Part shown: positions 41,000 to 52,574 of the stretch, piece after piece
Layout of the letters: each line of letters opens with the position of its first letter
Position numbering within the stretch: position 1 is the stretch's first letter
Assembly (NCBI GenBank): GCA_026214975.1
Contig: JAOBSW010000538.1
Coordinates: 62,001-126,000 of the forward strand
DNA length: 64,000 nucleotides
Source: Gentiana macrophylla
Taxonomy: Eukaryota > Streptophyta > Magnoliopsida > Gentianales > Gentianaceae
Direction of reading: 5' to 3'
Translations under genes and position numbers: made by a program
Notes under the pieces: model-generated
Databases searched by the model: none
Told to the model about the DNA's origin: nothing
Seen by the model: only the letters and a program-made list of their open reading frames with translations

Positions 41000-41302
41000 T
41001 AAGTTAGCTGCCAGTCTAGTTTTTTATGTTCACGTTTGTTTTGTTCTTTTTCAGGTGAAGTGATTTGCTTCATGGACGTGCTTCTTCACCTCAGTTTTGA
41101 CAAGGTTTCACTAGGTGATCCTGCCCTTGATATGTCAGTAATATAGTTTGTACATGTGTGTTTAGTTCTCTTAGTTTCGTCCGACGGTGCTCCGGGAATA
41201 ACTGGTGTTTTGTCCTGTGTTGTTTGTATTTTTGACGTTACTCCGGCTTTAATAGAATCTTTCGTATTTTCTAGGAAAAAAATAGAAGAAGAGAATACTT
41301 GA

Positions 41303-43165
41303 TGCACAAGATTGTCGTGATTGTTCTAACATTTCGGCACCAAAATCATAATGATATTTTTTCTGTTTGGTGACCTAATATTACGTGTGCTCACTTTGTA
41401 AATGTTTTGACCTAAAAATAATAGTGGAAGAATACTTGAGTTCCATATACTATAATGGTTTGACCAAAAAATCTAATTCTCCCCTTCTAATTATGTGTCG
41501 AAATTGTTAAAATCAAAATTTTATTTTTATATGTTATAATCATATTTGCAATACATATTTTAATACTATTTTCGTTTTTCAATATTATTTTTTAATTTTT
41601 TTAGACTCATTCAATCAATCAATATTTCATATTAATTACAACACTACATATTCTAATTTTTATTTTATTTTATAATACTTACTTTTTTAATCTATGTGTG
41701 TTTATCAAACACTTACATATATAATTGTGAATCGGATGAGTAAATAAAAAAGGAAAGAAAATTAGAGTTATTACAATACAACGCTCCATGGGAAAAAGGT
41801 TTGGTCGCCAAATTCTTTTTATTTTATTTTAATGTTTATCATTTCATTTGTAATTAGTTTTCCTAGTTTTTCGTATATATTATATACAAAGTCAATAAAA
41901 GCCAAATACCAAATCAGTTAAATTTCCATTTGAAAATAAACTTATATTCAAACTAGTGTCTGGAAATGTGAACAAAAAACCATGTGTTTGTTTCTTTATG
42001 CTATATCAGCTCAGAAAACCAGTACCTAGTGACCTACCGTTTACTTTTAAAAAAAAAAAAAAAAAAATCACTAGTTTAGGTGCCAATGCAGAGAGTCTGA
42101 CGGTGTATCTCTGTGTTGTTGTATAATTATAAAATTACTTCGGTACATCAACTTCATTATCATTGACATTGTAGAAACGGCATCGTCATTAACACTCGTT
42201 TTGTATAAGAAACATAAATGTCAATATTAGCGATGTTTCTTTCTGAAAATAATAAATGTGATGCTATGCAAAAATTCGTAATACAAAGTAATAGTTGTAG
42301 TATTCAAAGTAAATATGGCGCCAGACGTTACCCCTGAGTAATAGTCAGACTCTACAAACACGACACAAGTCAGACCAGTTGGTTTCGGATACCGAAGGCT
42401 TTAAGAAAGAAAAAAAATAAAATTGGTGCCAATGCGAGTAGCCTAAATTATTCGGGAAGTTTTTGTGCCAGATATTTACACGCACCTAATCGAATTGTGT
42501 GTAAACAAATTTAGATTAAAATTCGCATTTTAAAAATAAAAGATGTCTGATTCACACCATATATACGACGTGAAACAAGAACCAATACTTCCTAAATTAT
42601 TCTGCCAAAGACATATGCTGCATATGCACACGTCTTCTAAAAAATAAAAATAAAAATAAAAGGAGACAAATAGGTAATCAGTCCACCTGAATAGAGCTTG
42701 GCCCAATTAAATGAGCCCAGGCGCTACCACGTTTTGAGCTTGATAATTCATTTACACTTCAGGCTTCTGGTCCAGCCCCGTTATCGCATAATGAATGGAA
42801 AAACATGTGGACCTTCTGGGCGGGCATTTCTGTCTTTTGCGCGACAGTATGCAGTCTGTTTAAATTATTACTTGTTTCTGAAAATATTTTACAAATTGTG
42901 TTCTCCATACTTTATTCACTTGTTTAGTGGAGATAGGATTGACAGTTTGGGGTTGTTATGGATTTTTGTATGATCACATATGTTAGAATATGGATTGAAC
43001 ATGAACTTATATGCTTTATGTGTTTCCCATATAGTCTTCATAAGATACAACCACTAACCCGCGACATATAACAAGTATACTTGATCCAAGGATCATGTTG
43101 GATGTATGACTAATTTGATCACCCCTATTGCGAGCAATGTATTACAAAAATATTGTGATATTGTG
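41303..43165. other. Intergenic, nothing recognised
   Basis: AT-rich, with an A-run at about 42050-42067. A 91-codon plus-strand frame at 42698-42973 has no recognisable domain and is not supported as a gene. Confidence 0.4.
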
Positions 43166-43624
43166 TGTAACGCCCCCAGACCCCTGGTCTGGTAGCGTTA
43201 TATGAGTCATAAATGGTCCGGTCAACTGCTTAGACCGCCGTCCTCGCTTGGTCTAAAATGGCTAACCCGAGTTGACAAGACCTTTATCACTCACACTTAT
43301 ATTGAGGTGATCATTCTACTATTTTTCCTATATGGGACATTACATTGTGTGTCACGTGGGATGTTGGCTAATTATGTAACTTAAGTTGCATCATGCCCCA
43401 TGCTATACGGTAGCATGCGTTGTACCGTTGAATATTTGGTTGTGTGATATCCCACATTGGAAGTGAGAAAAAAGCATCACCACCATATAAATGTGGGACA
43501 TAACGTCTTGTCAACCTAAGGTTAGCTTTTAACAAGCGTCAGCGATGACAAATGGTCTAAATAGTTAACCGGAGTTTTTATGACTAATTTAGCGCAACCA
43601 GGCCCGGAATCTGGGGGCGTTACA
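43166..43624. mobile_element. Fold-back element with inverted arms of about 115 bp
   Basis: Starts TGTAACGCCCCCAGA and ends TCTGGGGGCGTTACA. The inverted similarity continues through (C/G)CTGGT-GCG, AGTCATAAA and CCGGT-AACT-TTAGACC to about 115 bp in each arm. TTGTG lies at 43161-43165 and again at 43627-43631, a possible 5-bp target duplication if two extra G belong to the right end. Non-coding; superfamily uncertain. Confidence 0.65.
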
Positions 43625-44120
43625 GGTTGTGCCAACATGATGTTATAGGTAGACATGACAAGAATGTGAATCATGTAACCAAGCAATAAGATTAATTATT
43701 AACTTAATAAGTACACGCAAGGTAAATAACATCAATTGAAAGTAGCTAGTTAACCATGTTTATGTATTGTTAAGAGTATTTTTTTACGGTAGTTTCTAAA
43801 TTCTATTCCTTAAATCGATTGTAAATTTGATAAAATATATACATGTCATATTTGTCGGCGTTACGATAAACATGAATTTTTAATTTTTTTTTTATCTTCT
43901 ATTCCTTACCAAGAATCTAACTAGTGTTCGTTCTGTTTGAGAAAATATGCAAGTATCTGAAGAGTATAATGGTGAGTTTGATGAGCAAATTTAGGATGAA
44001 GTTCGTGGTTTATTATGTTTAGATTGTTTACCCTTACTTTGTTGCTTTGAATAAAACCCGTGTGCTAAGTTAGTTACAATAATTCTCCTTTCAGATGTGT
44101 TAGTTTATTTTGAACTCATT
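43625..44120. other. Intergenic, nothing recognised
   Basis: AT-rich DNA between the fold-back element and the retroposon. No features supported. Confidence 0.4.
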
Positions 44121-44138
44121 AGTTTGTCTCAATGTTTT

Positions 44139-45078
44139 TTTTTTTTTTTTTCCTTCCCCGGGAACGAAAGTTTTTATTAAACGCCGGACAAAAGCAGGTA
44201 AAATAAAATACAACGCCGGACACCGCCGGGAAAGGCCGGGACAAACCGGACAAAGCCAACTAAGGATAACAACTAAAGATAACAACACAAAGCCGGGTAA
44301 TAGAACGAAAGAGGGTGCTGAGCAACAAAGAGTAAAATTCTCCAAATGACATAAGGACGCTCAGACACGAAACCTCTTATTCCATCTATTACCAGACAAA
44401 CAAGCTAATACAAACAAACTAAAATAAACACAAAATAAAGAAACAGCAAGCACAGCCAAGGCACCACCGTGCCCGTGCAAAACCAGGCGCCCCTCCTGAA
44501 ATCCAACCAACAAACCACGAGCCGCTGCAGAAGATGCCACGTGTGACGGTTAGACACGAAAGATTGCCACAAGTGACCAACGACAACTCGGACAAGAATG
44601 GAAACAGAAGTCAAGATCGAACCTCCAGAAACAACTCCCGGAATCAAAGCTGGTCAAAGCCATCGACCAAGAGAAGCCGGCAAGAAGAAGAGCAACACAA
44701 AGAAACAAGCAGTGGTGCCGCTCAACCTCCCAAGCCCCAGATCTAACTCACTCCGGCAAAGAACGCCACCAAAAGTCGCCGGAAAACCAACCGCTCCCCC
44801 CAGATAAAGATCAGAAGAGAGGAGCAAAAAGCATCCGGCCAATCGGAGCACCGGGCAAGGACGACAGCGGAGGAGATGGATCGAGCAAAATCAGAAAGAA
44901 GCAAGGGAGGGGAAAACCAAAAGAAGCTTAACAAAAGAGGAAATATTTACAACAAGGTGGACGCCGGCAGCACAAGGCCGCCGGCGCCAAGAGGAGCTTT
45001 TGCAGGGTCGGCTGGAGAAGAAAGGGGGAGAGGAAAAGCAGGTGTCTTATTTCAGAGGTTGGTTCCTTCTGTTGGTAC
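44139..45078 (-). mobile_element. Non-coding poly(A) retroposon, copy 2, about 940 bp
   Basis: Flanked by the 18-bp direct repeat AGTTTGTCTCAATGTTTT at 44121-44138 and 45079-45096. The T-run at the left is the poly(A) tail on the minus strand. Read on the minus strand, the pyrimidine-rich 5' part has TTGGCGCCGGCGGCC, then CTGCCGGCGTCC, and the 3' end is CCGGCGTTTAATAAAAACTTTCG before the tail. Both ends parallel the element at 39783-41290. GC content is well above the surroundings. No open frame of any family is present, only short spurious ones. Confidence 0.8.
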
Positions 45079-45499
45079 AGTTTGTCTCAATGTTTTATTG
45101 AGTTGTGTTTTTATAAAAGACCTTGAAGGTCTATTCCCTCGAGTTTCAACAAATTTATTTTTTAAACGCAATTTTTTTAAAACTCTCATATGACATACGA
45201 CTTATATAGATATTAAAGTTTACTCAGTCACGCGTTGAACATTAACTTTTTTTTTTGTTGTATAAAAACTCGATATCCGGAACCAAAGTGTTACTTACGA
45301 CTTTTCTAAAAAAAAACATTAAATCAAATTCCATTATTAATTTTTTTTTAAAGGGATCCAATTCCTAATCTTAGAAAAAGAACTCACAAGAGTAAACATA
45401 AACTGTTAATATTTAATAGGATAAGAGAAACTTAATCATATAGTATAATACAGTACATTTAAATTTAAATGACTATAAAAATAGAGTTTATTTATATTT

Positions 45500-45590
45500 T
45501 CAAAAAACGAGTGAAACTCGAACCTGAATACTCCGGTTTAAATGGCCTTGGCAATTACTACTGGCCAAAGATAGACTTTATCTTGTTAAA
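45500..45590 (-). repeat. tRNA-like (SINE head-like) sequence
   Basis: On the minus strand, CCAGTAGTAATTGCCAAGG and, about 15 bp later, TATTCAGGTTCGAGTTTCAC give an A-box-like and a good B-box-like motif, as in tRNA-derived SINEs. No tail or target duplication was delimited. Confidence 0.35.
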
Positions 45591-45699
45591 AAGCTAGTAT
45601 TATCGTGATAAAAAGATTAAACTCCAGATTATAAATACAATTAAATGTTACTTACTTTATTATAAATCTAATATTTTTTATGTCATACGACTCATACCT

Positions 45700-45845
45700 G
45701 GGAGCACTTGCTCATACAAGCAGATACTCTATATTCTCTCAGCCAGGATCGCTACTATTTCTCGCCGATCACCGTTCATCGTTCACCGTTTACCGGTCGC
45801 CGTTTCCGATCCACTTTCTGGTCTTCTTGAATCTCCGTTCTTCAG
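45700..45845 (+). other. VPS26: VPS26 first 5' UTR exon (approximate start)
   Basis: A C/T-rich leader with a repeated ACCGTT/CGCCG motif ends TCTTCAG at 45845, followed by a strong donor GTAAGCTCC. The next exon begins after TTTGCAG at 46052 and carries GAGCCATG. The transcription start is not fixed by any TATA box. Confidence 0.6.
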
Positions 45846-46051
45846 GTAAGCTCCATCTCGTGTTAAACATACGGTTAGTCATATATCAAGCTTCATATTC
45901 TGAAAAAGAAAAATCGAAGTCGAGGAGGTTAATTTTGTATGAACGAATAATTGAGGGCAAGCTCTAAACCCTGCAATAAATCCCTATTTTAGCTGTTTAG
46001 AATATGATGTTGTCTAAATGCTATGATCTTAAAGTTTGAGTTGATTTGCAG

Positions 46052-47656
46052 GCATTGTGATTATCGATCTTGGGGGTTTCTAAGCAGCTCAGGAGCCATG
46101 GTATTGTTCTGAATTTTTATCCTTTACTGTCAGTCGATACACTTGTGGACCTATCTCAGCTTGATTTTTGTAAATTTTACTTTTTTTTGTTGGGGGATTT
46201 TATAGAATTACATAATGGGTGCATTTAAGCCAGCATGCCACATTGCTGTCACATTTACCGATGGGAAATCTCGAAAGCAGGTGATCTTTACTACTGCTAT
46301 TATTTTTTTTGATTTTGTTGGTTATATTCAACGTGGTTGCTAGCATGAAAACTTGGCAAGAGGATAATATTCACCACATCCACAAGCTGGTTTTTCCCAT
46401 ACTGCAGTTAATTTTACTTTTGTAAATCAAGTTTGGGTGACTTCCTATTACAAATCTTAGGTTAGCCATTTTCTGACTGTAATATTAGAGATTGCATTGT
46501 GTGCTAGGAAGTTGGTGAGGGAATGAAAATGGAATTTTGAAATACCCCTTAGAGATTGCATATAACGGCGCTGTGTCTAATTTTGTTCATGTGAAAGCTG
46601 GAACATTTGATTTGTAGTCTTGTAGTCTGGTCAGTGAACTCGGGAATTTTAGATTTCCTTTCTTCCAATTGACCTCATTTTTATTTTAAAAATAGGATTT
46701 TTTATGGTTCTGATACAATTTGTGGAATATGAATTTCATTCCTTCCTTTATATCTCTTGAAATATATCGACTAGATGCTTGTATTGCTCACATCTTAAAT
46801 AGTATAGCCATTGAGTTTTGCTCGGGCGAGGTTAAAGATGCTCATAGGTATCCCAAGCTTCTGTTCTCCTCTTTATCATGTATATTATGTCAGGTTCCGG
46901 TGAAAAAGGAAAATAATCAAACAGTGATGGTTCCACTTTTCCATAGCCAAGAAAACATTTCTGGCAAGGTACATTGCTTGATGCCATGGTGTAAACTTTT
47001 TCAACATACAGCTCGCTTGGAAACTATTCCTGGATAACAGTTCTTTGGTTGCATGCTCAGATTTTAATTGAACCTGTCCCTGGTAAAAAGGTTGATCACG
47101 GGGGAATCAAGGTTGAGCTCCTCGGGCAGATAGGTGAGTCCCAAGAACATAGTTGATGGATCATATCTGGGGATAAAGTAGTTTGGAATGACAATGTGTT
47201 TTATCTTCATTCCTGTGGTAATCCTACGCATTGATTTATGCATTTCATTTTTTGGGTAAGCCTGGTGGCAGGCCATAGCGTTCTCATGTTGATACCCGGT
47301 GTTTGCTCTCAATTATCTATTCCATTTATGTGCATTTCAGTCAATATGTTTCCTAATTTTTTTAGTCAACTTCTAATTATGTTTTGACTTTCAGTATTAA
47401 TTATTCTTTTACTTGATTTATAGGGTCTATATGATTGAAATTGTTCCTGCGTAACATTTTTTCAAATAGTCTTTGTGGAATCGAATTTTACTTCGATGCT
47501 TTATATTGAGTTATTTGGTTAATTTTCTTAAACATCATTTCCCTTATGTGAACCATTTTTTTGTGATTAATATTTAGCATAGCTATTGGTGTGTTACTGG
47601 ATACTAGCATAGCAGGAAAATGACATTTTTTTGAATTGATTCGTCTCTTAGTTGTT

Positions 47657-47734
<78 letters not shown>

Positions 47735-50700
47735 TCCATTTTCTCTTTTGGTCCATCGTCTTACTTCCAGACTTGTGAGAACATCTCTCATGGATCTTAC
47801 TTCTTTTCTAACTAGCAATTCTGATCCATGTATTCTTGCAGAGATGTACTTTGATCGTGGCAACTTTTATGACTTCACCTCTCTTGGTAAGTACAATCTC
47901 CTATTTTATTTTGTGGGCATTCTACTTAGCTTTCCTTTGTTGATGTTGCATTTTGAAGTATTCTTTTTTGTTATTTACATTTGAATTGTTCTCCTCTTGT
48001 TATTTTGAGTTTGTTTGGTTTAGTAACTTATGTAGCACAGTTAAATAGGGTAACAACAATTTCAGAAAAAAACGAGACAAAATTTTGTGTATATGTGTGC
48101 ATATAGTAATGTATGTATATGCATAAGTGAGTGCATTATATGTATACATAATTTAATTATTATCCAAGTAGCCGTTGGTCACACTAAATTTGTAGAACGA
48201 AATAACTACATTTAAAATCAGAAAATTAAATTTAAATCAGTCAAACACACATCACTAGAATAAAAAAAAAGGAGAAGAAAGGTCCACATATCGCCATAGA
48301 TGTATTCTCTCGTTTAATCTTTTCCTTGTTAGTAACTTCCATAAGTAAATCTCCCCTCTTCTCTAAGTGTATTTTATCATGTTTCATTTGTGCCTCTCAT
48401 ATGAATGATGCATATCTATTTCTAACATATGAAAGCCCTGGGAGTGTATTTCCAGAAGTGTCGTAAATTTTGCCTAAAATTGCAGAAACAAATCGAAAAC
48501 CTTCACTTAAGATTTCCATGTTTTTGTTTTTACAAGTGGAAAGCATCCTCTATGCAGCATGCCTTTGACTGTTAGATTTTCCAGCTTCTTATTTTTGTCT
48601 GGATTACTTGTTGCTGTCTTTGCAGTTCGCGAATTAGATGTTCCTGGGGAAATATATGAAAGGAAAACATATCCATTTGAATTCTCTACTGTTGAGATGC
48701 CATATGAGACATACAATGGGGCAAATGTGAGACTGCGGTAAGTTGATGTCTATTATGTTTTAACTTTGAAAACCCTTACAAATTAGTGCAATGTTGTATG
48801 CGGATGGTTATATTAGCGGTTTGTCTGGGTGAATCGACTCCAAATCTGAAATCTTGTTTGCTGGTCTCTGTTTGATGTAACCTGCGAGGTAAGTCTCTTT
48901 GATAGTCATCGCTTGTAAGCCTTTAGCCTTAAGATGCTTCTCTGTAATCTACCGGATACTCTTTAGTGTTAAATATTAATTTTATATCACCTATGTCACT
49001 AGGACCAGTCTCATTAATATGAAGCATCTTTTTTCTCGTTATTTTGTCGTCCGAGTTGTTCCTTGCTGAAGTTGGGCCACATGATGTGCCTTCACTGACT
49101 TGGAGAAACGAAGGAATATTCTGCGGCTTTAGTCTAGACACAGAACAGGACGAACTTTCTTTGTAGGAAAGGGTAATATGAAAAGTTTTGACTAATGCCA
49201 TCATCAAAAAGTTATGTTACTAGTGCCCGGTTGAGTGTAGGTGTTGGTGTGAAAGTATGTGAGTATTGCAATGTATGAAAGTGTGGGTGCGTATATGCAA
49301 ATCTTAGTGTTCTAGGATTAGTCCGATTATTTACAACGAATGTGGGTGCACTGGCCTTGCACGTGTGAGGTCTAAGAATGGGATGATCACTTTGGGCTGT
49401 ATGACACTCCTGAAACTGTGATCATAGGTCTCAGCCATAAATGTTATCATTGTGCCGAAACTCCTTTTCTGTGTATGAGAAAATATATACTAGACGGACC
49501 AAGGGTAGGATGGAAGAGATACTTCATGATATATGTGTGCTGTTTGAACGGGGTCTTTGAATTGTCTGGTAGACACCTTACGGTCTTGGGAAAAGGGATG
49601 GTTGTTTTTCTGAATTTTGTAGGAAATGATTTCGAGTATAGATTTTGTTTGGATAGCAAAGACTTCTGGAAACTTTTCTTGTGAGTGGTCTCAAAAACTT
49701 TCCAGATGCTGTTGAGAGAATGATCTTCATTATCATATTTTGAACAAATATAAATTGGTTGGTTAATATGAAATTCTATGTGTGATATGTGTTTCCCCAC
49801 CAAATAAAAGTGTGTATCGATCTTTTATTTTCTGGTTGTGTAAATGTGCACGTCCAGGCATGCATTTGTGTGTTGACCTATCGGCTTTGCCTAGGATGGC
49901 TATATTTTTTAGATTTTCAAGTTCTTTACTAAAGAATATTTTTTGTGTCATGTTTGTGGCTAATTCAAAAGTTGAGCTGAGGTTAGGTAGTTGCTCTAAC
50001 CTTTTGTATTTTATATGTTCATTAAGTTGTCGAATTAGTCTTTTTTCCTTCGGTCAAATGCATTTTTCTTGATTACTGTGTTTTAAGTCTTCTGGGTTTG
50101 ATCTCATGAACTAAAACTGGATACCTTAAGTCTTGCTTTCCTTTGGAAGCATTTCTTCATACAAAACTTAAGGAGAAATGAAGGGTTATGGTCACTACAC
50201 TACATTTTGCACTCATGCTGTCTTCTTTACAGGTACGTCCTGAAGGTGACAATAAGCAGGGGTTATGGAGGAAGCATCGTCGAATATCAAGATTTTATGG
50301 TAATATTTCTTAGTATACTCCTCTGAGATCAATTTGTGCTCAAAAGTTCCGAGCCCTCGGAACATTGGAAGCTTATTTTCAATCTGTCTGTCATTGTGGA
50401 GTCTTATCTTGTTCGAGTGATGAAATCTTTAAGCACGGTTTAAACAAAGATCTTACATGCATTTAGATAGATGTTTTAATCAACCGCATAATATGATTAT
50501 CAACTGCAAGGATTAGATGCTGTCCATGATCTTCAATTTGGTTAAATATTTCAAGGATGCAATCTTGACACATTAAAGGTTGTTATGGTAGAGGTGCTTT
50601 AAGGATGTTACTTATTTGGTCTTTTTATAATCTTCTGGTGGATTTTGTTCAATCCTGCTTGGATGCGCAAAGAGTTATGTAATCATCGCATAAAGAAACA

Positions 50701-52574
50701 AAGTTATCTTAGAATATCAGTGACAGGGTACAACATATTTGATGTCACAATAGTGATTCTGCATCCATTTGTAGCACCACTATTTTTAAAATTTTTATTT
50801 TTATTTTTTGTGAAATGTGTTGGTTAGATAGCTTATTAATATGAAGTATCGGCGTCACGACCAGCCTTTCTGGTGGATTTAGGTTACTAACAATTTTACA
50901 CTCCAGGTTCGCAACTACAGTCCAGCTCCTGAAATCAACAATAGTATTAAGGTAATAGTTTTCGCTTTGGCAGATGATCTATTAAAACCTCTGGTTGGGT
51001 TATATTTACTTTTCCCTGTTCACTTTTTCAGTGTTCTTTTAGTACTTATTTCTGTTTTTTCTTCCTTCTCCTGTCCCGAGGGGGGGCGGCAGGGGGGGGG
51101 GGTGTGTGTTGGAGTGGTGGTGGTTAGCAGTGCGGGAGAGACAAAACAGTCCTATTGTAGTATAACGGATGTGATAGCTGAAGTCTTTCTGGTCAAGGTA
51201 TTTGTAGAAACACTGAAAAGGGGTGAGATTATTGAAGAAAGCATATACGCATTTAGATCAGAATTAGTAACTTGTAAAAGAATAGACTGACATTGTGTAT
51301 TCTAGAGAATAAGTTTGTTCAATATGTTCAGCCCCACAAAATAGGGTTGTTACCTATATACACCCCAGCAGTCTAGGTATGGCCTTTACCGGGCCAAGAA
51401 GTTACACTTATTGTTAAAGTGAGATGCATTTGTTGCATGTGCTGTAGTGAAATAGGAGGTTTACAAATTGGTTTGGGAATATATGCACTCAGGACATGAC
51501 ATAGAACGATTTTCACTCTGCCTCCCTTCCACATCAAAGTTTGAAACAAATAAAGAATGCGTGGTGCTTTGGCGGGATTTTACATGTAAAAATACCCTTA
51601 GACAATGCTTCAATCTTTTCTTGAATAAAGTGTGACATGTAGCAGTAAAATGGAAGATCCCTGGGATACTCTTGTTTTGTGAGTCTAAATTTAGTCAGTT
51701 GGATTTAATATCTTTGTAGTTGTCTAGTTTTTGTACTGAATCCAGGATGTGCCGTGTGAGTGTTGATTTTCATACTTTACTCTGTTGACTTGCAGATGGA
51801 AGTTGGAATCGAAGATTGCCTTCATATTGAGTTTGAGTACAACAAGAGCAAGTGAGTCAAAACATTTGTTCTTTTTATTTGGAGTCTCGTACTATTTGAT
51901 GATATCATTTTCTGTGTGTGTGTGTGTTTTCGTGTCTAATGTAACTCTGATGTGTAAGAAGATTCCTTGATTTTGCACTGTTACTGTTCTTTAGCCTGGA
52001 CTACCTTACCTTGGCGTGCCTCATGCTTACCAACTAAATTGCCTGTGTAGCTGCACGTTTTTTCTTGCTTAACTGAAATTTCAGTTAATCATGGAATGTT
52101 GAATGACCTACTTGATTAAAATACAAATGGGCAGGTATCATCTGAAAGATGTCATCATTGGCAAAATATATTTCCTCCTAGTAAGGATCAAGTTAAAGAA
52201 CATGGATCTTGAGATTCGTCGCAGAGAATCAACAGGTTCAGGGGCCAACACACATGTTGAGACAGAGACTCTGGCAAAGTTTGAGTTAATGGACGGTGCT
52301 CCTGTTAGAGGCGAGTTAAAGCTTTTTCTCTCTTTACATTATTACATACATACACATCAATTAATGTTATTCTGTTTCATTGTGTGTTCACACAGGTGAA
52401 TCGATTCCAATAAGACTTTTTCTAAGTCCATATGAACTGACACCGACATATCGCAACATCAACAACAAATTTAGTGTGAAGTATTACTTAAACCTCGTCC
52501 TTGTTGACGAGGAGGATCGGCGGTACTTCAAACAACAGGAGATCACAATGTTTCGCCTTGCTGATTCGTCTTGA
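46052..52574 (+). CDS. VPS26: VPS26 retromer subunit, 301 aa, 11 coding exons
   Basis: Arrestin-fold subunit of the retromer core (VPS26-VPS29-VPS35), which recycles vacuolar sorting receptors and other cargo from endosomes. Coding exons: 46098-46100 (ATG only), 46206-46280, 46894-46968, 47061-47133, 47842-47886, 48626-48737, 50233-50299, 50907-50951, 51796-51851, 52135-52310, 52396-52574, total 906 nt in phase. Motifs match the family throughout: MNYI-GAFKPAC, KVELLGQIEMYFDRGNFYDF, PGEIYERKTYPFEFS, YETYNGANVRLRYVLKV, NNSIKMEVGIEDCLHIEFEY and EIRRRESTGSGANTHVETE. Length equals plant VPS26 (about 302 aa). A 5' UTR intron (45846-46051) precedes the ATG, which sits at the end of its exon. All introns are GT-AG except 52311-52395, which begins GC. 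No lesions. Confidence 0.96.
47659..47732. repeat. (TA)37 microsatellite in VPS26 intron 4
   Basis: An uninterrupted run of 37 TA dinucleotides in the intron between coding exons 4 and 5. It produces Tyr-Ile open frames on both strands that are artefacts. Confidence 0.95.

Larger units (their letters stand above)
39783..41290 (+). mobile_element. Non-coding poly(A) retroposon, copy 1, interrupted by a Tourist-like element
   Basis: Flanked by the 12-bp direct repeat GAGAATACTTGA at 39771-39782 and 41291-41302, and ending in an A-rich tail (GGAAAAAAATAGAAGAA). Without the insert at 40291-41002 it is about 0.8 kb. The 5' part is pyrimidine-rich with GGCGCCGGCGGC, then CTGCCGGCGTCC at about 39856-39882. 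The 3' end is CGGCTTTAATAGAATCTTTC just before the tail. No reverse transcriptase or long ORF is present. Long target duplication and A-tail mean LINE-type integration, so it is non-autonomous. Confidence 0.75.

Noticed and set aside
44110..45193. Several 60-105-codon frames in GC-rich DNA on both strands
   Set aside because: They overlap each other inside the non-coding retroposon; none has a recognised domain and none spans the element.
49418..49803. Open frames of 88 and 118 codons inside VPS26 intron 6
   Set aside because: Mutually antisense, no domain, within an intron bounded by well-supported VPS26 exons.
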